From positions 381,898-445,897 of the forward strand of contig NW_022098008.1 in assembly GCF_002288925.2 (NCBI RefSeq): a stretch of 64,000 nucleotides of DNA, written 5' to 3'. Shown piece after piece: positions 48,976 through 60,500 of the stretch; position 1 is the stretch's first letter, and each line of letters begins with the position of its first letter. Under the pieces are notes generated by a model. That model saw nothing but the letters and a program-made list of their open reading frames with translations, had not been told where the DNA came from and made no database searches. This stretch comes from Delphinapterus leucas (Eukaryota > Chordata > Mammalia > Artiodactyla > Monodontidae). Both the position numbers and the translations under genes were made by a program.

Positions 48976-50470
48976 GAGGAGATTTTTGACTTGATTCAGT
49001 TGAATTATGGTTTGGCAATGCAGCAGAGTGGGTTCTCAGGGGCCGTCCATGTGCCTCCCCTGTAGCTGGTTTGGGGCCATGTGACCAACTCTGCAAGTGA
49101 AGGAGGCGTGTCTTCAGGGCCCAGCAGAGAAGAGCTGGTGGCCGCCCGAGTGGCACCCCTCCCCCCGGGCCCCAGCTGGCCTCCGTGTGAGTGAGATGCA
49201 CACCTTGTTGCCCAGCCCCTGGACTTCCGGCTTCTCCATCGCCGTTGGTACTCACCTGGCCAGCACTGTGCGGGCTTCCCAGTTCTTCTTGAGTGAGTTT
49301 TCATAAGTTACGTTATCTCTAGGAATTTGTTCTTATGGCCTAATTTTCAGGTTTTTTGGCATGACGCTCAATCTTTTAATGACATTTTAATAGTTTCAGC
49401 ATTTGAAGTTGTGTCCCTGTGGCAGAGACGTAGGGGCAGGTGTGTCCCTTCACGCAAGACCTTGCTGTTCAGGGGACGGGATGCAGCTGCCGTGGCGTCA
49501 GGCTCTGTCCCAGCTCCTGAGCTCAGGACCCTCGTCCAGGCAGCCCCAGTCGGTGACCGAGTGACCCCAGCAGGGCCCGGGGATGCCTCCAACAGGCCAC
49601 TGACCGGGATCCTGGGCCAGCTTGGCGGTGGTCCGGAGGCCTCCGCTCCTGCGTCCTCCGCTCCTGCGTCCTCCTGTGTGCCTCGGGGGTGGCGCCCACC
49701 GTGGACTGCTGACTGCCTCCGAGCTGCTGTGCAGCCCCACTCATTCTCCTTGGTCATTCCTCATCCTGGCGGTTGAGCTGCTACCACTTCTGTGTTTCTC
49801 TTGCTTTATCACCTAATGTAATTGATACATTTTAGTTTAAATCTGCCATCTCATTTTGTGCTATTTGTTCTACTTGGATGATTTATTTTCCTGTCTAGTG
49901 TTGCCGTTTTTAGATAATTTTCTGTCATTCACATTTTCACCTCTACAAGTTTGGAGGCTGTGTGCCCTGTTCCTGGTGTGCTATCACAGCACATGTTTGT
50001 GTTTATTTGATCAGCACTCCTGACATCATACACGAGCCATGAGCACGTGACTCCCTGTGCACCCCTTCTGGCTTGCATGTCATGCTTTTCAGGTGCCTTA
50101 ATGAAATATTTTGTTTAGATGAAATACAGTCACTGTTTACCTGTAGTTATTTATTGTTTGCCCACTTCTCTCTCACATCTCAGCCTCTCCGTCTCTAATC
50201 ACTGTGTTTATAATTTCCTTTCTCACCTGCTGGCACGAGTCTCCCCATCATGGTCTAAAAACGTCCTTATTTTATGCCAGTTTTGATGGCGTCATCCCCG
50301 TTTTCAGGGCTGATGTGGGCGTCCGTGATGTGGTTTGTGTCCAGATCCCACTCCAGGCCTTGCACCTGGAGGGCGGCTGGCGCTCCCGTAAGTTGCAGCC
50401 TCTCCTGGGCGTGTCCGTGTTACCATAGTGCCCGCGCGACTGCCCGTGCACACAGCGCACTTTTGAGGAC
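48976..50470. other. Intergenic DNA between CEP72 and TPPP
   Basis: A GC-rich block (49000-49770) between AT-rich, possibly L1-derived stretches (49290-49420 and 49790-50230). No recognised exon. Two 12-bp 'gctcctgcgtcctcc' repeats lie at about 49646-49672. Confidence 0.4.
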
Positions 50471-50492
50471 CACAGACCCACGATTCAACACC

Positions 50493-50498
50493 TTTATT
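50493..50498 (-). terminator. TPPP: Candidate TPPP polyadenylation signal
   Basis: The + strand 'tttatt' is AATAAA on the minus strand, in the context 'gacaaataaaggtgttg'. A second AATAAA-like word occurs further upstream in the transcript near 50791-50797. I prefer this one because it is the last before repeat-rich intergenic DNA. Confidence 0.5.
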
Positions 50499-51712
50499 TG
50501 TCACTTTACCAATCTGACACAGTGTTAACAACAGGGAACACACGAGGAGGTATGCAGACAGACAGGGGCTGTTTCATCACAGGTTTGCAAGCCAGGCCTT
50601 GCACCGCGACTGACAGGTGACACCACGCCTCGGCCCTACAGACGCCCCCAGAGTTCCTGGTGAGTGTGGTTCTGAGTCAGAGCACCCGTTGACGTCCACA
50701 CTGCTTGTCCCATCACACTGCAAAGTGATGCCCTCATCGCTCCCTAACAGTAAGAAAACAGTGCAAAAATAGATCGCATCTATATATACATTTATTTCCC
50801 TTTCCTGAAAAAAACTTAGTACAAACTAGTAGCATATGATCCCTTTCAAGTTTGAGTTATGTGCGTCTCCTTTGTTGTTTGGCTTGGTTTGGGGAAGAGA
50901 GAAAGTTAACTAAAGCATCTCAAAGTGCAGGGCGACCACCTCCCAGGAGTGCCTGGGGCCACCACTGGCCACACTCTCCACTCCCACGGACAAAGGCCAC
51001 CCCCGAGCCACGGGATTTCACAGAGGGCTCAGTAGTCAGCGGCGGGAAGCTACTCAGGGTCAGAGTTCGAAGGACATTCTAGCCTCGTGGTGACTTCACA
51101 GCACAGCTGAATTGTCAACCTGAGTGGACGGAACAGGTGACAGTGGTGTCCCCACCTGCGTGCACTGTGGGACAGGGTGTGCCAGCTCACGCGGGAACAT
51201 TCCCAGAGGGAGCCTGCTGGGTGCTCAGGGGTGGGGACAGCACCAGCAGCCTCCCCTAAAGGTCCAGGCAGTGGCTGTTGTAGGGTTCGTGGGCCGTGGC
51301 GTCTGTGACCGATCTCCCTGCCGCCGGCGTAGCCACAGAAGCAGCCACGGGCGGTGCGCGGCAGGGCCGTGTGCCGTTAAGGCTTGATCCACGGCAGCCG
51401 GTGGCTGAGCAGGCCCAGGCTTCGGGTGTGTGAGCCTCTGTCCGCTTGGTGCTTCAGAGGGATGCCTCGGCCTGCCCTGAGCTCTCGGCCAGTGGGGCGT
51501 GGACGTAGCGCAGCTTAGGCGATGCCGCTGGAGCTCCCCGTGCCTCTTCCTGACTGTAACTTTCATTGGCCTCAAACCTTAAGACTGAGGATACTCGAGG
51601 TGTAAAAATACTCCAGTATAAATATAGATCTCTTCCTATAATATTTTAAACGTACGTAATTTGAACTTCAATTTTGGTGAACTGACCACCGCCTAGTTGC
51701 TTATCCTACAGC

Positions 51713-51735
51713 ATTAAATAGAAATAAATAAGTAC
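51713..51735 (-). promoter_or_regulatory. TPPP: AU-rich element in TPPP 3' UTR
   Basis: On the minus strand 'cttatttatttctatttaat' contains the nonamer TTATTTATT (51731-51723) and a further ATTTA. This is the class of element that shortens mRNA life. It lies in an AT-rich island inside an otherwise GC-rich UTR. Confidence 0.45.
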
Positions 51736-53808
51736 TGTGGCACAATGTTCTCCAACGCTCGCTCTGCTGTCCCGGCGCTCGGCGCCGTCAGCGTGGTGCA
51801 CCCTGACCACGGGCCCCTGCTTCCTGCTGGGCTTGCTGTGCAGTTTCCTTCATTCACAGAGAGACACGTAGTTCCTAGTTAACCACAGTTAGTAGAAGCG
51901 AATGGGTGTTGCATAGAACATGCAGCGAAGGCGCACACCTGCCTGTTTGTCCACAGCACCCAGAGCCTGAGGGAGGCACGTGTGTCTGCGCAGAGCTTGG
52001 AGCCCGAGCGCCGTGCTGTGTTTGGGCTACACACAGATGCCGTGACGGAGCCGACGGGGAGGGGGCCGCCGCTTCCTCCTGCCCTGAGCGGGGAGATGTG
52101 TTTCCAGAGCTACCCTTTGGGAAGGAGGCCTCAGGCGGGCTGGGGACACCTGAGACCCAGCCAGACGCCTCGGCCTCCGCAGCTCGCGAACCCGCAAGCA
52201 CGGGGCTGGCCACGGGGGCAGCTGTGTGCACTAGACTTTCCTTAACCCAAGGGGGAGGTGCTGCTGTAGCCATCGGGAAGATGGGTTTCCTGCGGTGGGT
52301 GGTGTCGGCCCCGCAGGCCGGGCCCGGGGCGGGGGGGCAGCGTGAGGAAGCGTCCCAGGACGCCACTGGTGTCGTTTCTTCTGCTCAGTCCGCCTCCCGT
52401 GTGCTCCCGGGCAGCCAGCCCCTGACTGGCTGGGGGGGCTGGACCCCCGTGTCCTGCCGCGGGGCGGCTGTGCGGGGTGCCGGGCTGTCGGGCAGGCGGA
52501 GACCCGCGGCGGCTGGGCAGAGGATGGGTCTGGGGAGGAGTCTTGTCCCAAGTCCACGGAGAGGAACCGGCCGGCACTGGAACACGGGCTTTGCCATCTG
52601 TGATCAGCTTAGTGCCCAGAAACACTCTGCACGTTCAGAGTTCTCTGCAGACGCGATTCCCCAGGTGACTCTTGCCTCTGGAGGGAGGAGAGGCGCCCGG
52701 GGCGGGGCCGGCCTCCTGCCTGCCTTCCCCCAGCCCTCGGGCCTGTTTCCTGGTGGCGGATTGGGGGCCTGGCTGGGCAGCTTCGGATCCCCAAGTTTTA
52801 GAAACTTCCTAGACGGCAGCGATTCACATCTTCGCAGTGAGCCCCGGGTGCCTGTGCTCCGTCACTTCCTGGGTGATCGCGCGGTGAGGTGCCAGGCCTC
52901 AAGACGAAGCTGCCCGCAGAGGCTACCGCCATCCCGGGGGAGCCCCCCGTGCAAGGGGCCGCGTCGGCTGGGAGCGCTGGCCTGAGCCCCTCCGTGTGGG
53001 TGGGCAGGTGTCCCAGGTCCAGCTGTGACCAACGTGCCTGCCGTGGCAGTGCTGGCCTTTCTCACGGCCACCTGTGCCGTGTGTCCATGGAGGGGTGCCC
53101 CTCACCGGCCTGCTGCGCTGGACGCAGGACAGATCGTGGCAGGGCGGTTGGGTTCCCGGGAAGCATTCCCTGGGGGCTGCCATGGGCTGTCCCCGGGACC
53201 GAAACGAGGACCACAGGGTCCAGAGGGTTACACGCCGGCCTGTGGCCATGTCCATGCAAAGGGACACACCGCCAAGGGCCCACTGTGACAGCAGGAGCCC
53301 CCCACCCCACCCCGGCGTCTCAGAGAAACCAAACCCCGCAGATGCTACCGGCCTCGGGCCCTCCCCTGGCCTGGTCCTGCCCTGCGGCTTCTGCACTCCT
53401 GAGCGGGGAGGACAGGGCAGGCCGCTCACGGAGGCTCCAGAGAGGCCAGAGGAAGCACAGCGGCCAGAGAAGCAAGGAGAGAGCCGTCGCACTACCCGCG
53501 CAGCCTCTAGCCCAGGGCCCCCGGGGTCCTTGCGGGTCGGGGCGGGGACACAGGGGCCGCTGGGAGGGAGTCACAGAGACGGGATATTCTAAGTCTTCCC
53601 TGAGCCGTTCTGAGAATAAACATGCATCACTGTTTCCTATTTCTTCTCAGGGAAGTGAAATGAACTGCCCTTAGTTTCCATTTTAAAATCTCGTGACGTC
53701 ACACTTGGAGTCACTTTGGTCGACAGAGGCTTCTTCCTTTGCACGGCAGCCCTCAGCTCGGCGCCCGCCCTCAACGCAGACCTGGCGGTCGGTTTGTGCA
53801 TCTGAGCG

Positions 53809-53888
53809 CGTGTGCGTGCGTGCGTGCGTGCGTGCGTGCACGGTGTGTGCGCAGTGCGTGTGCGTGCATGCGTGGGTGTGTTTGTGTG
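53809..53888. repeat. (TGCG)n and (TG)n alternating tract in TPPP 3' UTR
   Basis: 'gtgcgtgcgtgcgtgcgtgc' with further TG words, about 75 bp of almost strict pyrimidine-purine alternation. On the minus strand it reads as CGCA/CACA repeats in the RNA. Confidence 0.85.
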
Positions 53889-54347
53889 TGCTGGGCGTGC
53901 AAGCGTGCACTGTGAACCCCGCCTCCCACACCTCCGTGGTGCTCTCCGGGCCCCACGGTGCCCTGTCTGGGGCTCCCTCTGCTTTATCGGTGCTGCTGGT
54001 TGGTGCCTTGGTGCTTGCGGGTCAACACCGCCCCGACAGGGTCTGCCCACCAGCTCCTTTAAAACGCCCCCTTTGCTGCAAACCAGTGGCCAGTGTGGTC
54101 TGGCCCCGAGAGACACTTTGGAAAGGGCCATCTGCCCACTTCCTGGCGGGCACGAGGCAGGTGTGTTAGGAAAGGTGAGTCGGGGCCAAAGCTGGGGTGG
54201 AGGGGAGTGCGGGCCCGGGCGGGAGGGAGGCAGGCCTGGAGCCTCCGCGGCCGCCCAGCCCCGGGTCCGAGTCCTGCCTGCAAAGCACAGGAATGTAACG
54301 AAGTGTGAGGCGGCGGGGGACCGGACGACGGGAGAAGGCCCCGCCGG

Positions 54348-54542
54348 CTACTTGCCCCCCTGCACCTTCTGGTCGTAGGTGCCGGCGTGCTTGTAGCCCG
54401 GCACATAGCCCGACTCGTCCACCAGGTCCACGCGGCCCGCCCTGCCCTTGCCCCTGCCCGACGGGTCGAAGCGCTCCTTGTGGGAGCCCGTGAACTTGGT
54501 GGTGTCCGTGAGCCGCGACACGGTGGGCGAGGAGATGGCTTT
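54348..54542 (-). CDS. TPPP: TPPP last coding exon
   Basis: After the acceptor 'ctcttgcag' the frame reads [20 protein letters not shown], then [20 protein letters not shown] and ends [11 protein letters not shown], followed by TAG (54350-54348). 64 residues. Compared with the usual sequence, two Lys are Arg in the Gly-Lys stretch and one Ser is Pro in '[10 protein letters not shown]'. All are mild changes. Confidence 0.97.
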   Translation of the reverse strand, partial: KAISSPTVSRLTDTTKFTGSHKERFDPSGRGKGRAGRVDLVDESGYVPGYKHAGTYDQKVQGGK

Positions 54543-57500
54543 CTGCAAGAGAGCGGGGAACGAGGTTAGGGAAGCCGCCAGGGCGAGTCCAGCCCAGGGG
54601 CCCAGACCGCAGACGGGGGCCGCTGGCGCCCGGGAACCACGCTTCTGCCTCCTTCCCGAGACCCGCCCGCCGCACTCACCGTCACCCCCGAGATGATGGG
54701 GGCCTTGCCCTCGATGAGCCGGTGCACCTCTCGGACGGCCTCCTCGCTGCTCTTGTCTTTGAATCTCTTCTTGGCCAGCTCCTCCAGTGCCTCCTTGAAC
54801 TGCTCGAATGAGATGGTCCTGCAGGACTTGCCCCTGCAGGGAGAGGGGGCTCAGGGGGCGCCCACCGGGCCCAGGCATGGGGAGGAGGCGCTGAGCAGTC
54901 ACTGGCCTGGGACCCGCGCCCCACCCAGGGCCCCGCTGACATCGGGGGACCCCTCACCCCACCTCTTTCCCACAGCCCAGAGCGAGTCTGCCATTAAAAC
55001 ACAGAACGTGCCCCTGCCCCGCCCTGGTCTGCAGCATTGCACCCAATAGTCGGTTGCCATCGGCAATGGCAGCAAATATAAATCGTCTTGGAACAAAGTT
55101 GAAAGGAAGCACGTCCTTTATGAACGACTGGACATCAAAACACATCCTGGTCTGGTTCTAAAGCGGGCGAGCGTGTGGCCTCCATCAGAGGGAAAGTCAG
55201 GGTGAAAAGCACGTCAGATCCCATGGCACAGAGGCAGCTGCAGTCCTGGCTGCGGCCACCAGCCTGCGTGGGGTCGCCGGGGGGGGGGGCACGGTCCCCA
55301 CTCAGGGACAGGACTGGGGGCCGCCTCCCCGTGGCCGGGGCCTGACCAGCACTGGGCGGGCTGGGGCACAGCCGGGACCCGGGAGCAGCTCCTCCCCCGG
55401 AGGCATCCCACAGCTGCCCGGGACCTGGTAGGTCGTTCTTGCAATTTCTTTCTCCTCCCTCCCTCCCTCCCTCCCTCCCTCCCTTTCTGGCTGCGTTGCT
55501 TCACGCGGGCTTTCTCTAGTTGCGGTGGCAAGCAGGGGCTTCTCATTGCAATGGCCTCCCCCATTGTGGAGCACGGGCTCCAGGCGCGTGGACTCAGTAG
55601 TTGTGGCGCACGGGCTCAGCTGCTCCGCAGCATGTGGGATCTTCCCGGACCAGGGCTCGAACCCATGTCCCCTGCGTTAGCAGGCGGATTCCCAACCACC
55701 GTGCCACCAGGGAAGTCCATTCTCACAATTTCAAAATGGCTCTAGACTGGCTCTTGCTCTCTACGAATTTTAACTGAAAAACACTTCTGCCACTTTGGAT
55801 CTTCCCCAGCTAATCCATCCGGTGAGGCTTTCAATGTTCTACAGTAAGAGGAGGTGGGGGGAGGTGCCCCGGGGACCAACAGAAAGGCTGCCTGCAGAAG
55901 CCAAGGGCTCGAGACTGTGCAGCCGACGGCACCCAGGGGACCGGCTGGAGAGGCGAGGGCAGAGTGGGAGGGGGCTGCCCCCACGTCAGCACCGGCCGCA
56001 AAGCCACAGGGACGGCCGCAGAGCGGCCACAGGACAGTCAGAAACAGGCCACATGTAAGGGTTTTTGACAAGGTTGCATAAGCCAATGAGTGCAGGTGGA
56101 ACTGTCCTTTCAGCGGCCGGAGGCTGTGCACAGAGGAAGGGGCCTGGCCTGTGCCCCACGCCGTCTACAAGGTTAACTCAACTGGACCACAGTCCTGCAT
56201 TTATCAGACCCCGAACCATCCAACTTCTGGATAAGCATCCCAATGAAACTCTTCGTGACCTTGGCTTAGGCAAAGATTTTCTCAGGAACGACCCCCCAGA
56301 AACAGTCCATAAAAGACAAACAATGAATTGGACTTGACCAAAAATTTTAAAACCATGCTCTTCAAAAGATACTGTTAAGAGAAGTAAAAGACAAGTCACA
56401 GATGGAGAAAATCTGATAAAGGACTTGTATCTGAAATACACAAAGAACTCATACCTCAACAACAAGAAAAAAACCTAATGTAAAAAGTTGGGCAGGGGCT
56501 TCCCTGGTGGCGCAGTGGTTGAGAGTCCGCCTGCCGATGCAGGGGACACAGGTTCGTGCCCCGGTCTGGGAAGATCCCACATGCCGTGGAGCGGCTGGGC
56601 CCGTGAGCCATGGCCGCTGAGCCTGCGCGTCCCGAGCCTGTGCTCGGCAACGGGAGAGGCCACAGCAGTGAGAGGCCCGCGTACTGCAAAAAAAAAAAAA
56701 AAAAAGTTGGGCAAAATATTTGAACCGGACACTTTGTCAAAGATCTTCAAGTGCAAACCAGCCCGTGAAGGACGCTCCACGTCACTGGGCACCAGGGAAA
56801 TCAGGTTAAACTGGGATGTGGCCCTGCCGCACACCCACTGGGACAGTGGAAGTAAGTAAACCAGATAAAAGGACACCACGGTGTGGAAGGGTGCAGGCGG
56901 CAACATCCCCCAGAGGTGGGCTGGCAGCCCACGCACAACCCCGCGACCCCTCCTGGGTCTCACTCGCACGTAAACCTGTGCGTGTGTATTGTTCTCCTAT
57001 TCGTGGTTCTGTTCAGTCACCAGGACTCCAACAGCCCAGCGGTAAGCGATAAACATGCCTCAGGACATCCCCCGTGCATGCCGGGACTCACAGGCACTTG
57101 ACACGTGAGCCTGCGGACACGGGACGTGCTGACCGGCCAGCCCAGGGTCGGGAGACAGCAGAGGGAGGACACAGCCGCAGGGGCCATGGGGAGGACGACC
57201 GAGTCGTGCCACCAGCGAGGCCACGTGGGCGGGTGGTGAGCGGAGCCCGAGAGGCCTGGACGGCTGTCAGGAGGGGCACCTGGACCACAGGCCTCATCAG
57301 AGCCCCCGTGTCCGGCGGTGGGTTCCACCCCTCAAAGCCTGGCTGCGACGCCACGGCGGCTCTGAGGTCCATGGGCCGGGCCGGGGGGATCCCTTGGCCC
57401 AGCTGTCCCGGGCAGCGTGGTCCTGGCCTTGTCGGGGCGGGGAACCTGGCATCCCTGCTGGTTGCTGACCCGCGACGGCCGCGGGGCCCCGCTTGTTTGT

Positions 57501-60500
57501 CCTGGGTTGTCCAAGGCGCTCCTGTCTCTATTCACGGATGCCAGGCCTGACTGCCAGCCTGGTGACCGGCCGCTGGGGCACCAGGCACCACCAGTGTGAG
57601 TCACTCGGGCTGGGGGCGGGGGCGTGGCCGATGGGGCCTCCATCAGAGGCCGCATTCACATCAAGTGGGCGTGCGGGCCCAGGGCGCTGACCTGCCTGCT
57701 CCACCTGGCGGGGCCGGGTGTCCCCGCGTGTCCCCACCGTGACCGCCAGGCAGGGTCTCGGAGCCCGGGCTGGGCTGGCAGGGAGCCTTCCCCAGGGGGC
57801 CCCGTGGCCCCCGCTGGGAGCAGTCCCTGGGGAGTTCTCGAATGACACTGCCAGCCTCTTCCCTGGAGACACGTGATCACTTTACACGGCTCCCCACACA
57901 CAGGGAGCCTGTTCTCCAGAGTGCACAGAACTGGAGGGGGTCCCCCACCAGACCCCCCTCCTCCTGGCTCAGGGCTGGGGCCAACCAGTGCCCTGCTCAG
58001 AAGGCTGTTGTTCTGCTAGAAATCTGGTCCAGCAGTAATGGGGTCACTGGTCACACACGAGGCCCCGTGGCTTGTGCTTCCCAGGCCCTGCGTCCCCAGA
58101 CCTCCAGGCCCAACACAGGGCAGGCAGAGGGCTGAGCCCGGCCACTCCCGAAGTTCATCAGGGGCACTCGATGCCAAGGATCTGGGCGGGGGGTGGTGGT
58201 GGTAGGGGGGGCAGCGCAGCCCTCCGAGGACAGAGGTCTGTGTCTCCAGGGCCAGCGTCATGAAGGCAGCTGGACTTTGGCTAACATGTCCTAGGACGGA
58301 GCAAGGGGCCCCCTCTGGACCACAGATAACATGCCACTTGGGGGCTGGAGAAAGCTGACTCCCAGGCTCCCCTGAGCAGCAGAAGCTGGGACCTGGGTGA
58401 CCTGTCCAGAGAGCAGGAAGTGGGATCTGGAGGGGGAGACTCGGGCACCAACGAGGGTCAGAGGAGGGAGCCTCTGGGATATTCCCATCAGACCCTGGGC
58501 CAGCGGGGCTGTGCGGGTTGCCACGGGAGCGCTGTCTGCAGGTCCTGGATGCCGTGTGAGGATGCAGTGTGATGTGGCAGCTGCCCACACGTCTGGTACC
58601 AGGCCTTGGGAGTGGGCAGACGCCAGCCCCCTGCTCCTGGGCCCCGGGGACCACGCTGCTGGCAACCTGGAAGGAGGCTGCTGACACCCATGTCTGGCGG
58701 CCTCCAGGCCAGCCGCCTGAAGGGCAGCTGTGACCCCAACAGTCAGCTACTCCCCAAGCAGGAAAGAGCGTCCTAAGTTCCTCCTGACTTTGCGAGGGCC
58801 TAACGCAGGCTGGAGGCTCAGGGATGGGTTCTGGGGACAGATGCCCTTGAGGTCATTGAAACCACTTCTGGGTGTTTGGGGAAGGTCATCAAAAGGCCTG
58901 TGTGCACTGGCGTCCAACACCGATATCAGCAGTGTGAGGAGCCAGCAGGGGCGGAATTGCCCGATTCCTGCCCCCCAAGCCTTGGCCCTCTGTAGACACG
59001 CCAGGCAGGCCCCAAGGAGGCCAGGGCAGAAGCCGCTGGATGCCCTGCACAGCTTCGGGCGGCCAGGAGAGGCCCCCGCGGAGGACACTGTGAGACCCCC
59101 AACGCCACAGCTGGAAGCACGTCCTAGGACCAGGGCCCCGAATGCCGCAGCCTCACCCACCAGGCTGCGGGGAGGGGCAGGGCAGGGTCGGGCGTCAGGC
59201 CCTGAGCGGGCGCTGGGCCCCGCTGGCGTGCCCGGGACCGCACAGCGCACCCGGCTCTGCCCGCCGCTCCCGAGGCATCCCGCCCGGCCTGGGTCTCTGC
59301 ACCGATGCGCCAAGCTCTGCGCTTCAGAAGGTTCCCTCCGCAGCCCGTGCGGCAAGAGTGGGCCGCGTCCCCCGCCCCGGCGTGCGTGCTCCTAACCTGC
59401 AGCCCAGACAGGGCTCCAGAGTCACGGGAAACGCCACCATTGGCCAGGAAGCCGGCGAGTGGGGGCCAGGAAGGGCCAGCAGAGCCCCCCTCCGCCTCCC
59501 TGGCCTTCCCACCTGGGCACACACGCAGGGGACCCTGCGGCCCACAGACCCCCGGCGGGACTTATGCGAACGGGGTCCTGAGTTAATTCCTCCCGCCCTG
59601 GGGCCGGGGGGTGGGGGGCGGGGGGCAGCCCTGGTCCCGGAGACAGCAGTCTTCAATCAAGGCCTGGGGAAGAGCTGCAAGAAGCCTGTTTAAAACTTAA
59701 CACATAGTAACACGCAAACAAACAAGCGCTGCCATGGCGACGGGCCTAAACAGAGGCTGCAGATACCGCGCTGGCGGCAGGGCTGCGGCGCCATGGCAAC
59801 CGCCCCAAACAGAAACAGCCATCGCCGTCGGCGACCCGTGCGCTTCCGCGCCCACGGCTCCCGCGAGCTGAGGCGCTTCTGCCGCGGCTGCCACCTGGAG
59901 CGGCCGCGGTCCCACGACCCGCGCGCCCCACGCTCCTCAGACCCGGTCCCCCAGGGGTGGCTCCCAGCCTGTCCTGCAGGACCCCACGACCCGACTCAGG
60001 GCACCGCCCCCCCAGGCCCCCCCCAGGGAGCACTGTCTCCCTCTCCGTTCCCAAGGGCAAGGTCCCCCGCTGCACAGCTGGGAGGTCCGGGGGACCCTCC
60101 CCCAGAACAGGCTCTCCCAAGTGGGACACAGGTCACAGGGACCCCACAGGGAGTTCAGGTCCAGGAGGGCAGAGGGGGAGTAGCCACAGGCTGGTCTTCA
60201 CTCTGTCTTGACCACGACCCCTGGCCGGGCCGGGGCCGCAGCCGCCCACTTGCCGCGCCGGCCCGCGCCCAGCGAGCCGAGGCAGAGACTCTGGGGCCCA
60301 GAGCAGCCGGGCTCTGAGGTGGGGCCCCCGTAGTGCCTGGGCGCCAGGGGCCAAGCCTCCTCCCTGAGTGTCTGAGCAGCGTCCTGCCCTCCAGAGCGGG
60401 ACCGGGACCAGACGGGGCTCCCTCTCCTGGGGCGCAGGAGGGCCCGTGTGCCTCCACTGCCCGTGCCTCCACGCACGGGGTCTCCAGGGCCTGTCCAGGG

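Larger units (their letters stand above)
50475..54347 (-). other. TPPP: TPPP 3' untranslated region (inferred)
   Basis: From the TPPP stop codon down to the minus-strand AATAAA at 50498-50493, about 3.9 kb. A long 3' UTR is usual for this gene. The region has no L1 or SINE although its neighbours are full of them, which fits transcribed sequence under constraint. It contains an AU-rich island near 51590-51735 and a (TGCG)n tract at 53809-53885. Open frames on the + strand here (one of 359 codons) are antisense to the UTR and unsupported. The end point is an inference from one signal. Confidence 0.6.

Noticed and set aside
51906..52985. 359-codon open frame on the + strand
   Set aside because: It runs antisense to the inferred TPPP 3' UTR in GC-rich DNA, has no recognisable domain, and overlaps other equally long frames.
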